Positions 12,209 through 23,159 of a stretch of DNA of 64,000 nucleotides are shown here, piece by piece; position 1 is the stretch's first letter, and every line of letters starts with the position of its first letter. Made by a program: the position numbers and the translations under genes. Source of the DNA: Paralvinella palmiformis (Eukaryota; Annelida; Polychaeta; Terebellida; Alvinellidae); NCBI GenBank assembly GCA_025642065.1, contig JAODUP010000360.1, forward strand, positions 1 through 64,000, read 5' to 3'. The notes beneath the pieces are model-generated. The model was given only the letters and a program-made list of their open reading frames with translations. It searched no databases and was not told where the DNA came from.

Positions 12209-12775
12209 ATGAATATTTGTTGATTCGTTAGAAGATGTCTACATGTGTCGTGGAGTTTAGCGTAGGAGGCTCCATGAAGGTAAACAAGTTCTGTTTATTT
12301 AAGATCTGTATTTAAACAAATAATTCTTGGCATTAGAACCTATCCTAGTAAAGTGTGTATTTTAGTACATGTTTCTTATTGAGCTCCGAAACTGCCGAGG
12401 ATTGTGTGTCAATGTAGATGGGTTTTTTTTTCAGTTATTAAGATCTACATTCGTGGCTTATAAGTTAGTGCTGTTAGTGGTAAATTAATGTTAGGTGTTA
12501 CCGTAGAATCCTTCTCGAGCTAGACAACCACTTAATGAATAAGTGTGCCTTCTTTTGTCTAGTATATACTTCTAGTGGCAACCATGCTTGATTATTATAA
12601 TAATTGGGATATATTTTGTGGTCTCATAGTAAATAGAAAGACAGATAACTGTGTGAGTCAAAGAGGGGAAATTGGGAGACGGAGGTAGTAGACAACCAGG
12701 GAGAGAGGGGGAGCGGGAATGTGCGCCTGCGTGCATGTTTTTTGTTTGTTTGTTTGTGCGTGCGTGCATGCGTGC

Positions 12776-12963
<188 letters not shown>

Positions 12964-13449
12964 GATCGGTCACTTTCGACTGCACTGGGCGAGATTTGTC
13001 CTCAGGCACGACTCGTTTAATGCAGAGCCATAGATGAAGATGTATGTGTTAATGGAATGCTGCCACGGATATGGAGAGGACCATTAGGGAAGACACTGAT
13101 TAGGGGTTAAGTTGAGGCCTGTAGTTATTGACATTTACGGTAAGCGATCCAGAGGAGTCGGTCTAAATGGGTGTTATGTGGGCCACTTAAATTGTGTCAA
13201 ATGAAACCTGAACGGATTCTCTAAAATGTAGAGTCCTTAATGTCTGTCACAGTAAAGGGCAGACAATAGAGTAGATCGAGTGATAATTCTGGGAGGATAC
13301 TATGAGGAGGGAGCATCATCGCAAATAGATTGGCAAGTGACGTGTAATTATTAAAGGAATATGGTATTTTAGATTATGTGGTACAAAGAGGGAAACACAG
13401 AAACAAACTCATTTAACTATATCAACATACATATAACAACCTCGTGCTG

Positions 13450-13682
13450 TACAAATTACATCATACACTGTTATAAATATGCCTCAACCTGCGTTGGATT
13501 TTGTTTGGCTAGACAGAGCTATATAAGACCTGAGATGAGTCGATATGAGTTGTTCAGCCTCAGACTTGCTCACATCGGGGATGTACTCCGGAAACATATC
13601 CCACACACACAGCCATGAACCGGATTTGAACCTACAATCTAGAGGTTTGCACTGCTACGCTTTAACTACCTCGATCCTGATG
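13450..13682 (-). mobile_element. tRNA-derived SINE (diverged copy)
   Basis: On the minus strand the head reads GAGGTAGTTAAAGCGTAGCAG (type A-box region, about 13651-13673) followed about 30 nt later by GTAGGTTCAAATCCGG (B box, GGTTCRANNCC, about 13617-13633). No cloverleaf typical of a working tRNA can be drawn, so a SINE head is more likely than a tRNA gene. The 3' limit is uncertain. Confidence 0.55.
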
Positions 13683-14620
13683 ATAAATTGTCCTATCTAC
13701 TTCGAGTAGTTAGTCTTGGACAGCGAAACACTTTCAGGACTAATGTATCTGCCAAATGTAAACATGTCGTGTGTCTATATTTATAGGTCTAGCTCACTGA
13801 CTGATAACATAAATGCTACAAAATGTTCGGTGGGAAGTGAACAAGTTGAGATACAACGTGTTTTGGTGTTGGATAGAAGATTACTTCTCACATATATACA
13901 ACTACAGAGTATCCACATTCGTCTATGTGTTTGATGAACATTGTCTATTGTAGAACATCTAAGAAGAGACAAAAAATACTTACTAACTATCCATACTACT
14001 ACACTCTATGTTATAAAGCCGATTTATTTGCTGTACTCTGTTTTGTCCTTTACGTCATGGTCTCTCGGTGAGTAATATCACAAAGTTCTTAAACAAAACA
14101 AGCTACTAGATCTACGCCTATCTTCCGAAGCCTCCTTTTATGTTCCATGAGATCATACTGTCTTAAAATTGATGTCCACGTTTATAACGGACAGTAACTC
14201 ATCTTATATCTATTTGTGTCTGGTTTAACAAATGATGGCGACGTAGGTTTGTTTTCGTTTGACAGATCTAATTTTGGATAACTTCCTATTAAGTCAGAAC
14301 TGATCGATATTGAGGATAGATAAGTAACAAAAATGTAAAAATAAAACTGGACCACAATCTGGAGACAAGGAAAAGCTGTATCTGTCATATAGACGTTTTA
14401 GTTGGTCATAAACAAAAAGACCTTCCATCATTGTGACATGGCCAACACTAACTTCTGTCAGTATGATAGAGTTTTGATGATTTTAAAATATCTGATTATT
14501 GTAACAATGACACTCATATTCCAGATGATCTAATATCAATTAGATAAACGCTTCTTTAATTGAGCCGACAATCGCCCTGTGATTTCGGAATTTATATCTT
14601 GTTCTCTTTATTATCCTATA
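13683..14620. other. Noncoding stretch
   Basis: Short ORFs on both strands only; nothing recognised. Confidence 0.6.
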
Positions 14621-14621
14621 T

Positions 14622-14955
14622 ATCACTCACTCACTCACTCACTCACTCACTCACTCACTCACTCACTCACTCACTCACTCACTCACTCACTCACTCACTC
14701 ACTCACTCACTCACTCACTCACTCACTCACTCACTCACTCACTCACTCACTCACTCACTCACTCACTCACTCACCACCACCACCACCACTCACTCACTCA
14801 CTCACTCACTCACTCACTCACTCATCACTCACTCACTCACTCACTCACCCACTCACTCACTCACCCACCCACCCACTCACTCACTCACTCACTCACTCAC
14901 TCACCCACCCACCCACTCACTCAGTCAATCAGTCAATCAATCAATCAATCAATCA
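14622..14955. repeat. (CACT)n tetranucleotide array
   Basis: About 330 bp of CACT units, pure on the left and interrupted by CCACCA, CACCC and finally CAATCAAT variants on the right. It encodes LTHS repeats in several frames. It is the reverse-strand counterpart of the array at 62690-63144. Confidence 0.95.
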
Positions 14956-16033
14956 CATTTCAATGTGATTTTAAACAATACTGTTTCATAACTTTATTTC
15001 GGGTTATTTACAATAGAACGTGAAGACTGATCATGCCTTCTTTTACAAGTCGATATTATATTAATAGAGTATGTGTCAAAAGCAAGTCAGATAAACAAAA
15101 AATCGATAAATACATAATCGACCAAACATCAGGGAGAAAGAAATAACTTATTTAGCCTCAGTGGAAGTTTGCTATTTATAGCTCACACGGAGCTGTCGAA
15201 GGATACTTGGCAAATCTGATATCCCGAAAGAGCGAGTGCCCTAAGTCAGATTGATCCATTTGATTGTGGTATCGCTTCTGATTATCAAGGGACAAAGAGA
15301 GTATTTTTGTCTCCATCAGTTTCTATCTCATAAAGAACTGTAAGGATATTGACGTTAGAGCGAGAAATAATATTAAAATATTTCCAGATCGACGCTTACA
15401 ACGTCATTTTTTAGTCAGAGTTTATGTGAAAGTTCACAGATCACCAGCTGACTAATTGGTGACCTATTTACAGTAGCATATTTATATTATGAATAGGAAT
15501 ATCAATAGAAAATAGGACAAACAATTCGAAAAGATGATTATGTTTGTCTTTGTTACGATATCATGGAGACTGTCATTTTGACATTCAAACAACACTTACG
15601 AATACATATTAATCTTGTACCCTTCACTGAGTTATTATTTATGTTACATACACAGAAAGTAATCATTGGTACGTATCTATTTAGTCCGTCTCGTATCCTG
15701 ATCTATATTCCAGTATTAGTCATATCATTGTAATCTTAGTATTATAGCGATGACACCAACATCCATCTGATGTCTAGAGGTTTGTGTAGCGAGATCTTGT
15801 AATTCTTTCCAAATTCAGATCCGGACATTAGCCATTTTCTCGCACTTCATTCTCTGGCAAGATCGAATCCTGGCTTCTGTTAACGATAATCACACACCTG
15901 ATACTCAGTTATATATCATTTGTATTACCTCTTCTAAGACAAAGACTGATAAATAACATTCACATATCAGCTGTCATATAATTCCATGTTCTCTTCTTAC
16001 AATCTACATATGATACAAATTTGTTTGGTGAGT
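14956..16033. other. Noncoding stretch
   Basis: Nothing recognised. A weak B-box-like GATCGAATCCTGG near 15862 has no A box at the right distance. Confidence 0.5.
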
Positions 16034-16097
16034 GATGATGATGATTGATGTTTTATGGCCACTTTTGGACACATAGGAGGCTAAATGGACCGATAAT
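16034..16097 (-). mobile_element. SINE family A, 3'-end fragment with (ATC)n tail
   Basis: The segment from GATGATGATGATTGATGTT to GGAGGCTAAATGGACCGA matches the 3' end of the full copy at 40091-40283 (TTGATGTTGTATGGCCACTT, then GTAGGCTAAATGGGCCGAG). Read on the minus strand, the element ends in (ATC)n. The tRNA-like head is missing, as in a 5'-truncated insertion. Confidence 0.7.
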
Positions 16098-16155
16098 GCA
16101 AGTAATCTTATTTGGTGCCTTATTGTATCAGTCTAGTTTTTTTAGATATATACAC

Positions 16156-16158
<3 letters not shown>

Positions 16159-16227
<69 letters not shown>
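16159..16227. repeat. (TA)n microsatellite
   Basis: About 34 TA units. The surrounding sequence to 16698 is AT-rich and noncoding. Confidence 0.95.
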
Positions 16228-16231
<4 letters not shown>

Positions 16232-16698
16232 CAGGGGGCACCTTTCAGGGTTCTATTAAATCTTGTATTTTAATGGGCTCAGCTTCTTATTATTGACTAT
16301 TACCTAAATCAAACATCGTTTTTGCAGCAAATATTTATACTGAAGATGGTATTAAACATTGACATTTCTTAATTCAAACATTAAAGCATATTTTCAGGGA
16401 GTATTCTGACCAAATGTCAATAATTTATTGTTAATCTGGAGTAGTCTCCATACAAATAGGAAAACCTCCGAAATATGATTTTTTAAGCTTTGGTTTACAT
16501 TAGTTAGTTTATATAATAAGTCAAATCAAACATAATACTTTTTTTGGTTTATTATAATCGGTATCCTCCTTACAAGTACCTATTGAAATATTCAAATTAT
16601 TTTAAATATTTTATTATAAACTGATTGGGTAAGATTCACGAAGAATATTATCACGAACAAATCCTGTAAGATAATATATTGAATGTTTGTATATTTAC

Positions 16699-16760
<62 letters not shown>
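16699..16760. repeat. Compound (CA)n(TA)n microsatellite
   Basis: CACACGCACACA tract followed directly by (TA)n. Overlapping ORFs are artefacts. 16761-17849 shows no gene: a 77-codon minus frame at 17163-17396 is unsupported. Confidence 0.95.
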
Positions 16761-16762
<2 letters not shown>

Positions 16763-17848
16763 ATCTCCACATATACATGTCATGACAAGACTTACATATA
16801 TATTAACTGGTAAATATATCGTCTTTGACTTACAAATGGTATTTCAGACAAGACATGGATCTTATGTTATCCTGATCCCGTTAATTATATATAATATTCC
16901 GGATACTATTAAGTTCTCTATACTTTAAAATTCTAGACATGTCTATATATTGGATATCTAATTAATCCTTGTCTTCTACCCTACTAAAACATATCCCACA
17001 TCTATAGTCATTAGGGAAGAACAAACAATAGATATGTAGACCAAGCGCTTTAAATCTGGATCAGTCCATTCTTCGTTTTGATTTATTACACTAAAATGTT
17101 CGCCTTATACCTTTATCCTTTTATATCATTATTATTTATATGATGTGTATAGTCTATCAAAATCAGCCATTTTTTTCCTTTCTAATATAAACTTTATTTT
17201 TACATTTACATTCGCCGTTCCTCAGGGATTTATGCCTTCCTTCGTTGGTTCGTTCCTTCCTTCCCATTTCCTGCCTTCGGATGAATATAGCATCGTAGAT
17301 CGTTAAAGTGAATGAATCGTGTTTTAGACAGTGACACGTGTTGTAATCTACATTAGGCACATCAGATGCCGACATCAATAAACACGATCTTCTCAAAGCT
17401 CACTCTGCGGATGTGTTGAATAGAATGTCGCATCTTCTTGTAATGTTCTACTCTTGATTTGGACAGTGAATGGTGATGGTCAGCGATGATATAGACTTAA
17501 AATAGGAAACAATAGCTCTTGCACCTATACCATCTTTACCTTAATGGGCAGTCCGATCTATGTGCGTATATGTAATGGTGGATGCGGGTGTGAGCATTGT
17601 TGGTACATGTCTGTCCATCAGCAACTTTAGCTGTGGTCAATATTTTCTAGAAACCGAAGGATTCTATGTATAATTTCCTGAAGGTTATCAATGGTTGTTC
17701 CTTTTCTATTATCCTCTTAGCACTTATCCCGGAAAGAAATAGGTTACGCTCTTTGGTGATTGCGTGAAAAGCTTCTTGTTTGATACTCAGGATGTAACTA
17801 TTGTATTGATGAAATATAGATAATAAAGTAAATATAAATGCCATAGTA

Positions 17849-18198
<350 letters not shown>

Positions 18199-18201
<3 letters not shown>

Positions 18202-18780
18202 CATGATGTTAGTTAAATTATATATAAAAAATAGATAGATATTTTATTAGGAGGTTAAGACATTATTATGATCCTCTTGGCCCAAAATTTCAACAAATTA
18301 CAATAATATTGTATTCAATCATTCTATACTAGTATTGGCGCCATTGATATGTTATCATGGCTTGCAGCTTGTGTCTGACTTATGTTTCTCACATTCAGCC
18401 AGATCGGGTATACGTGAATTGTAGCTGATCGTCTTTTGTCTACAGTCTTGTCTTATTGGCAAAGATAAAAACTAGTCTTCTTCATATCAAGCTTAGTCTT
18501 TGTCTCCTTCACAACTGTTCTATCTATCATCACATCTTGCCAATTGAAGTCTTCTTTACAAAAGCCTGGAACATCTTAACAATCTTGTTCTTTTCTATCC
18601 TTCACCGATGTCAAAGTCAGCGAGATATCAAGCTTATTTCCCATCTTCTTTACGTATGCCCAATCCGGCTTATTATATTGTGGCATTTTGACAGATGCCA
18701 CCTCCATCCGGCATTGTAGTCGCACTAAGGCATGCCAAGACCAGGATGTGATTTAATCCTGCCAACAGATGCCACATAAA
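18199..18780. other. Noncoding stretch
   Basis: Contains an 87-codon + frame (18456-18719) without recognisable features. Nothing else is supported. Confidence 0.5.
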
Positions 18781-19150
18781 GCCTATATAATGCTCTTGTT
18801 GAAATATGTCGCAGCCAGCCGGTGTTTTGTTTCTTCGTCAGTCTGGCTTTGTCTTCATAAGCAAAAATTACAAATTACTCGATGGTGGTGACACCTGTAC
18901 GTCGCCCTTCCTGTAGAGATATATCACACTGAGAGAGGCCGTATACGGAAAGGAGGGCGACGTGTTCATTGTTTTCACCCGACATTCGGCGGCAGCCAGA
19001 CATCTGGATCATCGAGTAGTGTAGCAGCTCACTTATCAGTTGTCAGCGCCGTGTTTCTTCCGCGTTGCGTTTTTTTGTTCCGTGTTTTTGTGGCAAACAA
19101 TGGCCCAGCAATCGCTCCCCGTTGAAAGGCGGACCCCATCTGGTGGCAAT
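18781..19150 (+). promoter_or_regulatory. Possible promoter/5'-UTR region (TATA-like, GC-richer, with hairpin)
   Basis: CCTATATAATG near 18782-18792 is a TATA-like element. The 350 bp downstream are clearly GC-richer than the surroundings and contain the foldback at 18874-19021. A short frame begins at 19099 in a good context (AACAATGG) and reads MAQQSLPVERRTPSGGNGLYG before a stop. There is no proof of transcription; this is inference from composition and motifs. Confidence 0.25.
18874..19021. repeat. Imperfect foldback/hairpin
   Basis: Outer arms ATTACTCGATG (18874-18884) and CATCGAGTAGT (19010-19020) are complementary apart from one position. Inner arms GTACGTCGCCCTTCC (18897-18911) and GGAGGGCGACGTG (18951-18963) pair around a loop of about 40 nt. 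It could be a small foldback transposon or an RNA structure. Confidence 0.55.
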
Positions 19151-19394
19151 GGTTTGTACGGTTGATATTAGGATGAGCTATCCATAAACGCTGACTAGAC
19201 CTTTAGGATGGGAACGGAAAGCGGAACGGATAGAGGGCAAAAACTGATACGATACGAGGTAGATGCGGAAAATCAGAGAGGTTAACATGTGATAGAGCTT
19301 TACAAAGACATCTGCCCAGTAACATAATACAATGATGTCAAACCGAAACTAGCTAATTACAATGCAAATGTTTAAATGTTGCTGTTTTACGTTT

Positions 19395-19553
19395 GCGCGT
19401 GTGGTGGATTAAATGGGCCGAGCGACATCCAAATGTAGTGAACCGAAGCGAAAGATGAAACACCCTTCTCACATAGCCCGGCCCCGATTTAAACCCAGAT
19501 GCTATAGATCTGCCATCAGCCGCGCTACCAGTTATAACATAGAGGCGCCACGA
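19395..19553 (-). mobile_element. SINE family A copy
   Basis: On the minus strand: GTGGCGCCTCTATGTTATAAC (head), TGGTAGCGCGGCTGATGGC (A-box region), then TGGGTTTAAATCGGGG (decayed B box), followed by GGGCTATGTGAGAAGGGTGT and CGCTCGGCCCATTTAA of the body. It aligns along its length with 45665-45834 and 40091-40283. A 72-codon ORF across it is not a gene. Confidence 0.8.
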
Positions 19554-19835
19554 GCCTGAAACATTTTCCACGCATCCCCGTGATCAGCTCATTCACTCGC
19601 CCACGCTGACTGTGGTACTGTTGGAGAGCCCGGCAGTAGCTGGGTGGAGACGGGCGATCTCTACGTCGACGTGATGTCAGCGGGCCGTCAGTTCAGGTGA
19701 TCACTTGGCCAGGTAAATACGGTAGTTGTGACGGCATAAGCTTATCAACAGGCTGTTGATTGTCGGTCTGTGTGTGTCTGTGTCTGAGTGTCCGTTTGTT
19801 ATTACACAACCTGATGTCGCCGGAGCTATAAAACA

Positions 19836-19919
19836 ATGATGTACGACAGTGATTTAGTCGAAGCAATGATCTGCAATTATACACGGGATGATATCGATCT
19901 GATTGGACCGCCATACAAG
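19836..19919 (+). CDS. Candidate first coding exon (28 codons) with consensus splice donor
   Basis: The frame runs from ATGATG at 19836 to AAG at 19919 and reads MMYDSDLVEAMICNYTRDD then IDLIGPPYK. It is followed at once by GTGAGT, a textbook 5' splice site (AAG|GTGAGT), leaving the intron in phase 0. An in-frame TGA at 19812 lies upstream, so the Met is a plausible start; the 270 bp upstream are GC-richer than average and could hold the 5' UTR. The peptide has an N-glycosylation sequon (NYT) and an acidic stretch ending in GPPYK. Inference: this resembles the extracellular N-terminus of peptide GPCRs (for example neuromedin-U-type receptors, N-x-T...LGP), but no family can be assigned from 28 residues. 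No following exon was identified. Confidence 0.4.
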
Positions 19920-19925
19920 GTGAGT
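19920..19925 (+). other. Consensus 5' splice donor GTGAGT
   Basis: The sequence AAG|GTGAGT matches the metazoan donor consensus at eight of nine positions or better and sits exactly in frame after the candidate exon. A (GAT)n repeat starts ten bases later, inside the supposed intron. Confidence 0.45.
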
Positions 19926-19929
19926 AACC

Positions 19930-19930
<1 letters not shown>

Positions 19931-19962
<32 letters not shown>

Positions 19963-20345
19963 AATAATACTAATAATATTTTATATACCGATTTAATCAA
20001 CTTGATTTGCTATAATAAAGTGTATTACACTGAAAATAGAACTAAAACATCTTTTGGCTGACATAATGCAGACACGTTTTATATATAAATACGCTGGCTG
20101 ATAGATATTATAAATAGAAAAATTTAAATAAGTGGGTTTTAGAAACCTTGCAAAATATTCGTTTACGTGAAGCAACTTTAATTTGATTAGGCAACTTATT
20201 TCACAGTTTGAGAGCCGATGCTGGGAAAGATTTCTCTCCGTACATTGTTCGATGGCTACTGTAAATGGAACTTAAAATGAAAACATCTCTGTCGTTAATA
20301 ATGTTATGGTCCTGAGAGCTGTAAGTCCGGTTTAATACCAACTGG
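19931..20345 (+). repeat. (GAT)n run and degraded retroelement-like sequence
   Basis: A (GAT)n/(AAT)n run (19931-19978) is followed by TATTTTATATACCGATTTAA and, further on, CTTATTTCACAGTTTGAGAGC...GATTTCTCTCCGTACATTGT. These recall the 3' portions of common invertebrate SINE/LINE elements (ATTTATATAGCGC..., TTCCACAGTTTGGGAGC...). No coding part is recognisable. A C9 homopolymer lies near 20359. Confidence 0.35.
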
Positions 20346-21434
20346 CAGGACGGACACCCCCCCCCTACCCTATATTGTGTTACAGCAGATCTGCACGTCT
20401 TTGGTACTATTCTGCACTATTGTATCTATCCTGATCATTGCATTTAATTACTTCTGCACGACCTTGGCTTTTTTATTTCGCGGTTAGAATGACGCGAGTG
20501 AACATTGTATTTTTTGCATCACGTGAGCCTAACAAAAACAAATTCTAAAAGCTATTTTTAAGACGCATATTTCCCGGACAGAAATACAATATTTGATATG
20601 ATATAATAACCGGAGAAGAGACGTGGTTTTTTTCATATTGTCATTTTGTGTGATAATCTGTTATACATTCCTGGATTATGACTAATGGCCGAAAGATATC
20701 CCGGATAAGTCAGGTTTGTTACGTAATATCGATTTTTGCTCTTTGAGGAGACTATTCCAAAATGTTTGCAATTTATTTTGATGACAGCTGTCGGCAATTG
20801 ACTGTAAAATGATAACTCTAATTTTAATTGTTATCATTAAAACTTCCTACGTATGTGGACGCATCCATCAGGTCGTACTCAGTGTTTTACATATTAACCC
20901 ATTTAATGTAACACAATGTTTTGTTTGTGTTAGTGTGTAGGGATCCTTTATTGCCTTCCTGAAGCCTGAACAAATTCAATCAAAGTATCGCTTCCAAATA
21001 AGCCCTAGTATTATAATACGAAAGGGCTTAAGTGATGATGGTAAGTAGCGCCGTCTTCTGTTACCATGGTTAAAACATTGTTATGCCGAGGAGTTCATCA
21101 TTAGGGATTGATTACAGGATCTACTCAGATTATATAACACTCAGGGAAATATAAATTAATTAAGTCACCGTATTGTGTTGACAAGCCACATAACAACGAA
21201 CACGAAACTCTGTGATTTAATTAATTCATAATTACTTAATCATTATCTGTGGTTCAAGGCCAGAGTATTGAGCTAGAAAACGAGATAACATATGTTCGAC
21301 TACACAGACAGTTTGATAAATAAACACAGACACGCGCATGCACGCACGCATACACACTAATTTTAATCTACTTATCATAACTAATATTAAAAACCAATTA
21401 TAATAACTTTATAGTTTGTGTATTTTGTATACCA
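20346..21434. other. Noncoding, possibly intronic
   Basis: AT-rich; no exon-like frame with both splice signals was found. CACACGCGCATGCACGCACG at about 21331 is a short alternating tract. Confidence 0.5.
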
Positions 21435-21535
21435 CCTCCTTGGCCACATAAGTACAGCGTGAGCTTATTTACATATGGCTATGGTAATTCTGTGCGGGGG
21501 GTCATGGGTTCGCGCCTCGGCCGTGGCACTATAGT
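21435..21535 (+). mobile_element. tRNA-like SINE head (weak)
   Basis: TTGGCCACATAAGTACAGCG (poor A-box match) is followed by CATGGGTTCGCGCCTCGG, a good B box. The spacing is somewhat long and no tail is recognised, so this is a low-confidence call. Confidence 0.35.
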
Positions 21536-21914
21536 ACGAGGAGTTTTTCATCCAACTTGGCAACTGGCAAGATTTTCTCCTTCGTTTTCTAATAGTAATT
21601 AAGCTATTATTTGATGTTAATAATTACTGCTTCATGACAACAGTCTATTACACAAACTGATCTTGATAGACATTAACAATATATAGTTTAGTTTTTAAAT
21701 GTCGTTTTGAAGAGGGATACAACAATTAAAACAGGTTTATAAATACTGTTAGTTAAACAGTTAATATAATGATAGTAGTTGAGCCCAATAGGAGACAACT
21801 AGAAGTTTGTGTCACACATTTCATCAGCAGTTAACATAAACAATATCACAACTAGCCGTGTTCTGGATGTGTTACTCTCAGATATAAGGACTGTAGGTGA
21901 TTCGATTTTTTGAG

Positions 21915-21938
21915 TTTTGGTGTACATGTACACCAAAA
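21915..21938. other. 24-bp perfect palindrome
   Basis: TTTTGGTGTACA followed immediately by its exact reverse complement TGTACACCAAAA, with no spacer. It could bind a homodimeric factor or be the remnant of fused inverted termini. The flanks to 22560 are AT-rich and otherwise featureless, apart from (GT)n at about 22051-22078. Confidence 0.85.
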
Positions 21939-22698
21939 GATCTGTGCGCCATGAAAGTTTTTAGTGTAAATATGATCTATTGATATAACACAATACCCGT
22001 GAGAATACATAAAGGAATAAAGATGGTACCTGTACGCGTATGATAAAGGGTATGTGTGTGTGTTTGTGTGTGTGTGTGATTATTTTATCATAGGTGAGAA
22101 CTGATTCTGTGTACGTAATGTAGCACTATAAGAAATGTTGTTTAAACGTTGAATTAAACTAGACAGACGAGACTAGCACATGGTGCTAAGTACACAATGA
22201 ATACCATAGGCATATAATAAATATAAGCAAAAACGATTAGACATAATGAAATAATTATATAAAGTTTACATTATTCACCTGATGTTTAAATATAATACTC
22301 CACCATCAAGGAAAGTTAAATAAATAACTAGATTCTACCTGACGTATTAGAGGCTTTTCCGAATTGAATAAATGACCCAGTAAAGGGACAGAAGTTTCCG
22401 TGGGTTGTTCATTTATTATAATCAAACGGGGTGTATGTTTGTGTCAGTAGGTAACTACATGAACCATAAATTTACATTTAGGTCCCAGATGTATTAAGCT
22501 ACGGGTATTCGTTGCTCCCAAGAACCATCATCCCACGCAATTTATGCCATTAAAGATATAAAATTCAAAATAGCTCGGTGACGCCCTGTTACCTGCCGAC
22601 ATGCCGACAATTATTCCATATACACACACTCGCCATCCGTGAGTGGGAGATAACTACTGGTGCTGCCCCCTACATCCAGCACTTCGCGTGCTGCCAAG

Positions 22699-22830
22699 AT
22701 GGCGTTGGTGTGTTTATTGTTATTATGTGGGAGCGGGTCACATGGCGTGGGAGTGGTCCCATTATGGCATCATTTAAGGACATCTTGTCATATCTACAGA
22801 TGGATAGTTTATGCTGTTTACTGTTATAGT
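22699..22830 (+). CDS. Possible first exon with signal-peptide-like start
   Basis: GCCAAGATGGCG around 22694-22705 is a strong Kozak context and matches the YY1 motif often found at metazoan start sites. The frame from 22699 begins MALVCLLLLCGSGSHGVGVV, a short hydrophobic core followed by small residues, as in a signal peptide, and runs on without a stop into the low-complexity repeat at 22955. No clear donor ends the exon, and downstream residues look less protein-like. The end given is nominal. It could equally be chance in an unannotated region. Confidence 0.25.
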
Positions 22831-22954
22831 GTTAATAACAATGATAAATTATTATGCACAGCAAAGGTCACTCGGTGTGTGAATTATCAACTGTATGTAT
22901 GCTTCTTTTATACCCAGGATACACGTTTTAATGTTATCCTTAAGGATCGTCATC

Positions 22955-23150
22955 GTCAGCAACATCATCATCATTATCACCATCACCACCACCATCATGA
23001 TCATGATGATGATAATCATGATGATAATGATGATGATGATCACTATCATAATCACCATCATGATTATGATCATGATCATCATCACTACAATCACTACCAT
23101 GATTCTCACTATCATCTTCAGCAGCAGCAGCAGCATCATCATCACAAAAC
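22955..23150. repeat. (ATC)/(ATG) trinucleotide tract
   Basis: Mixed CATCATCACCACCATGATGA units with alternating strand bias, ending with CAGCAGCAGCAGCATCATCA. HHH/DDD/MMM-rich ORFs on both strands are artefacts. Confidence 0.9.
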
Positions 23151-23159
23151 CATGAGCAT

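Noticed and set aside
22955..23150. His-rich or Asp-rich protein
   Set aside because: ATC/ATG trinucleotide repeat; HHH, DDD and MMM appear in different frames of the same tract.
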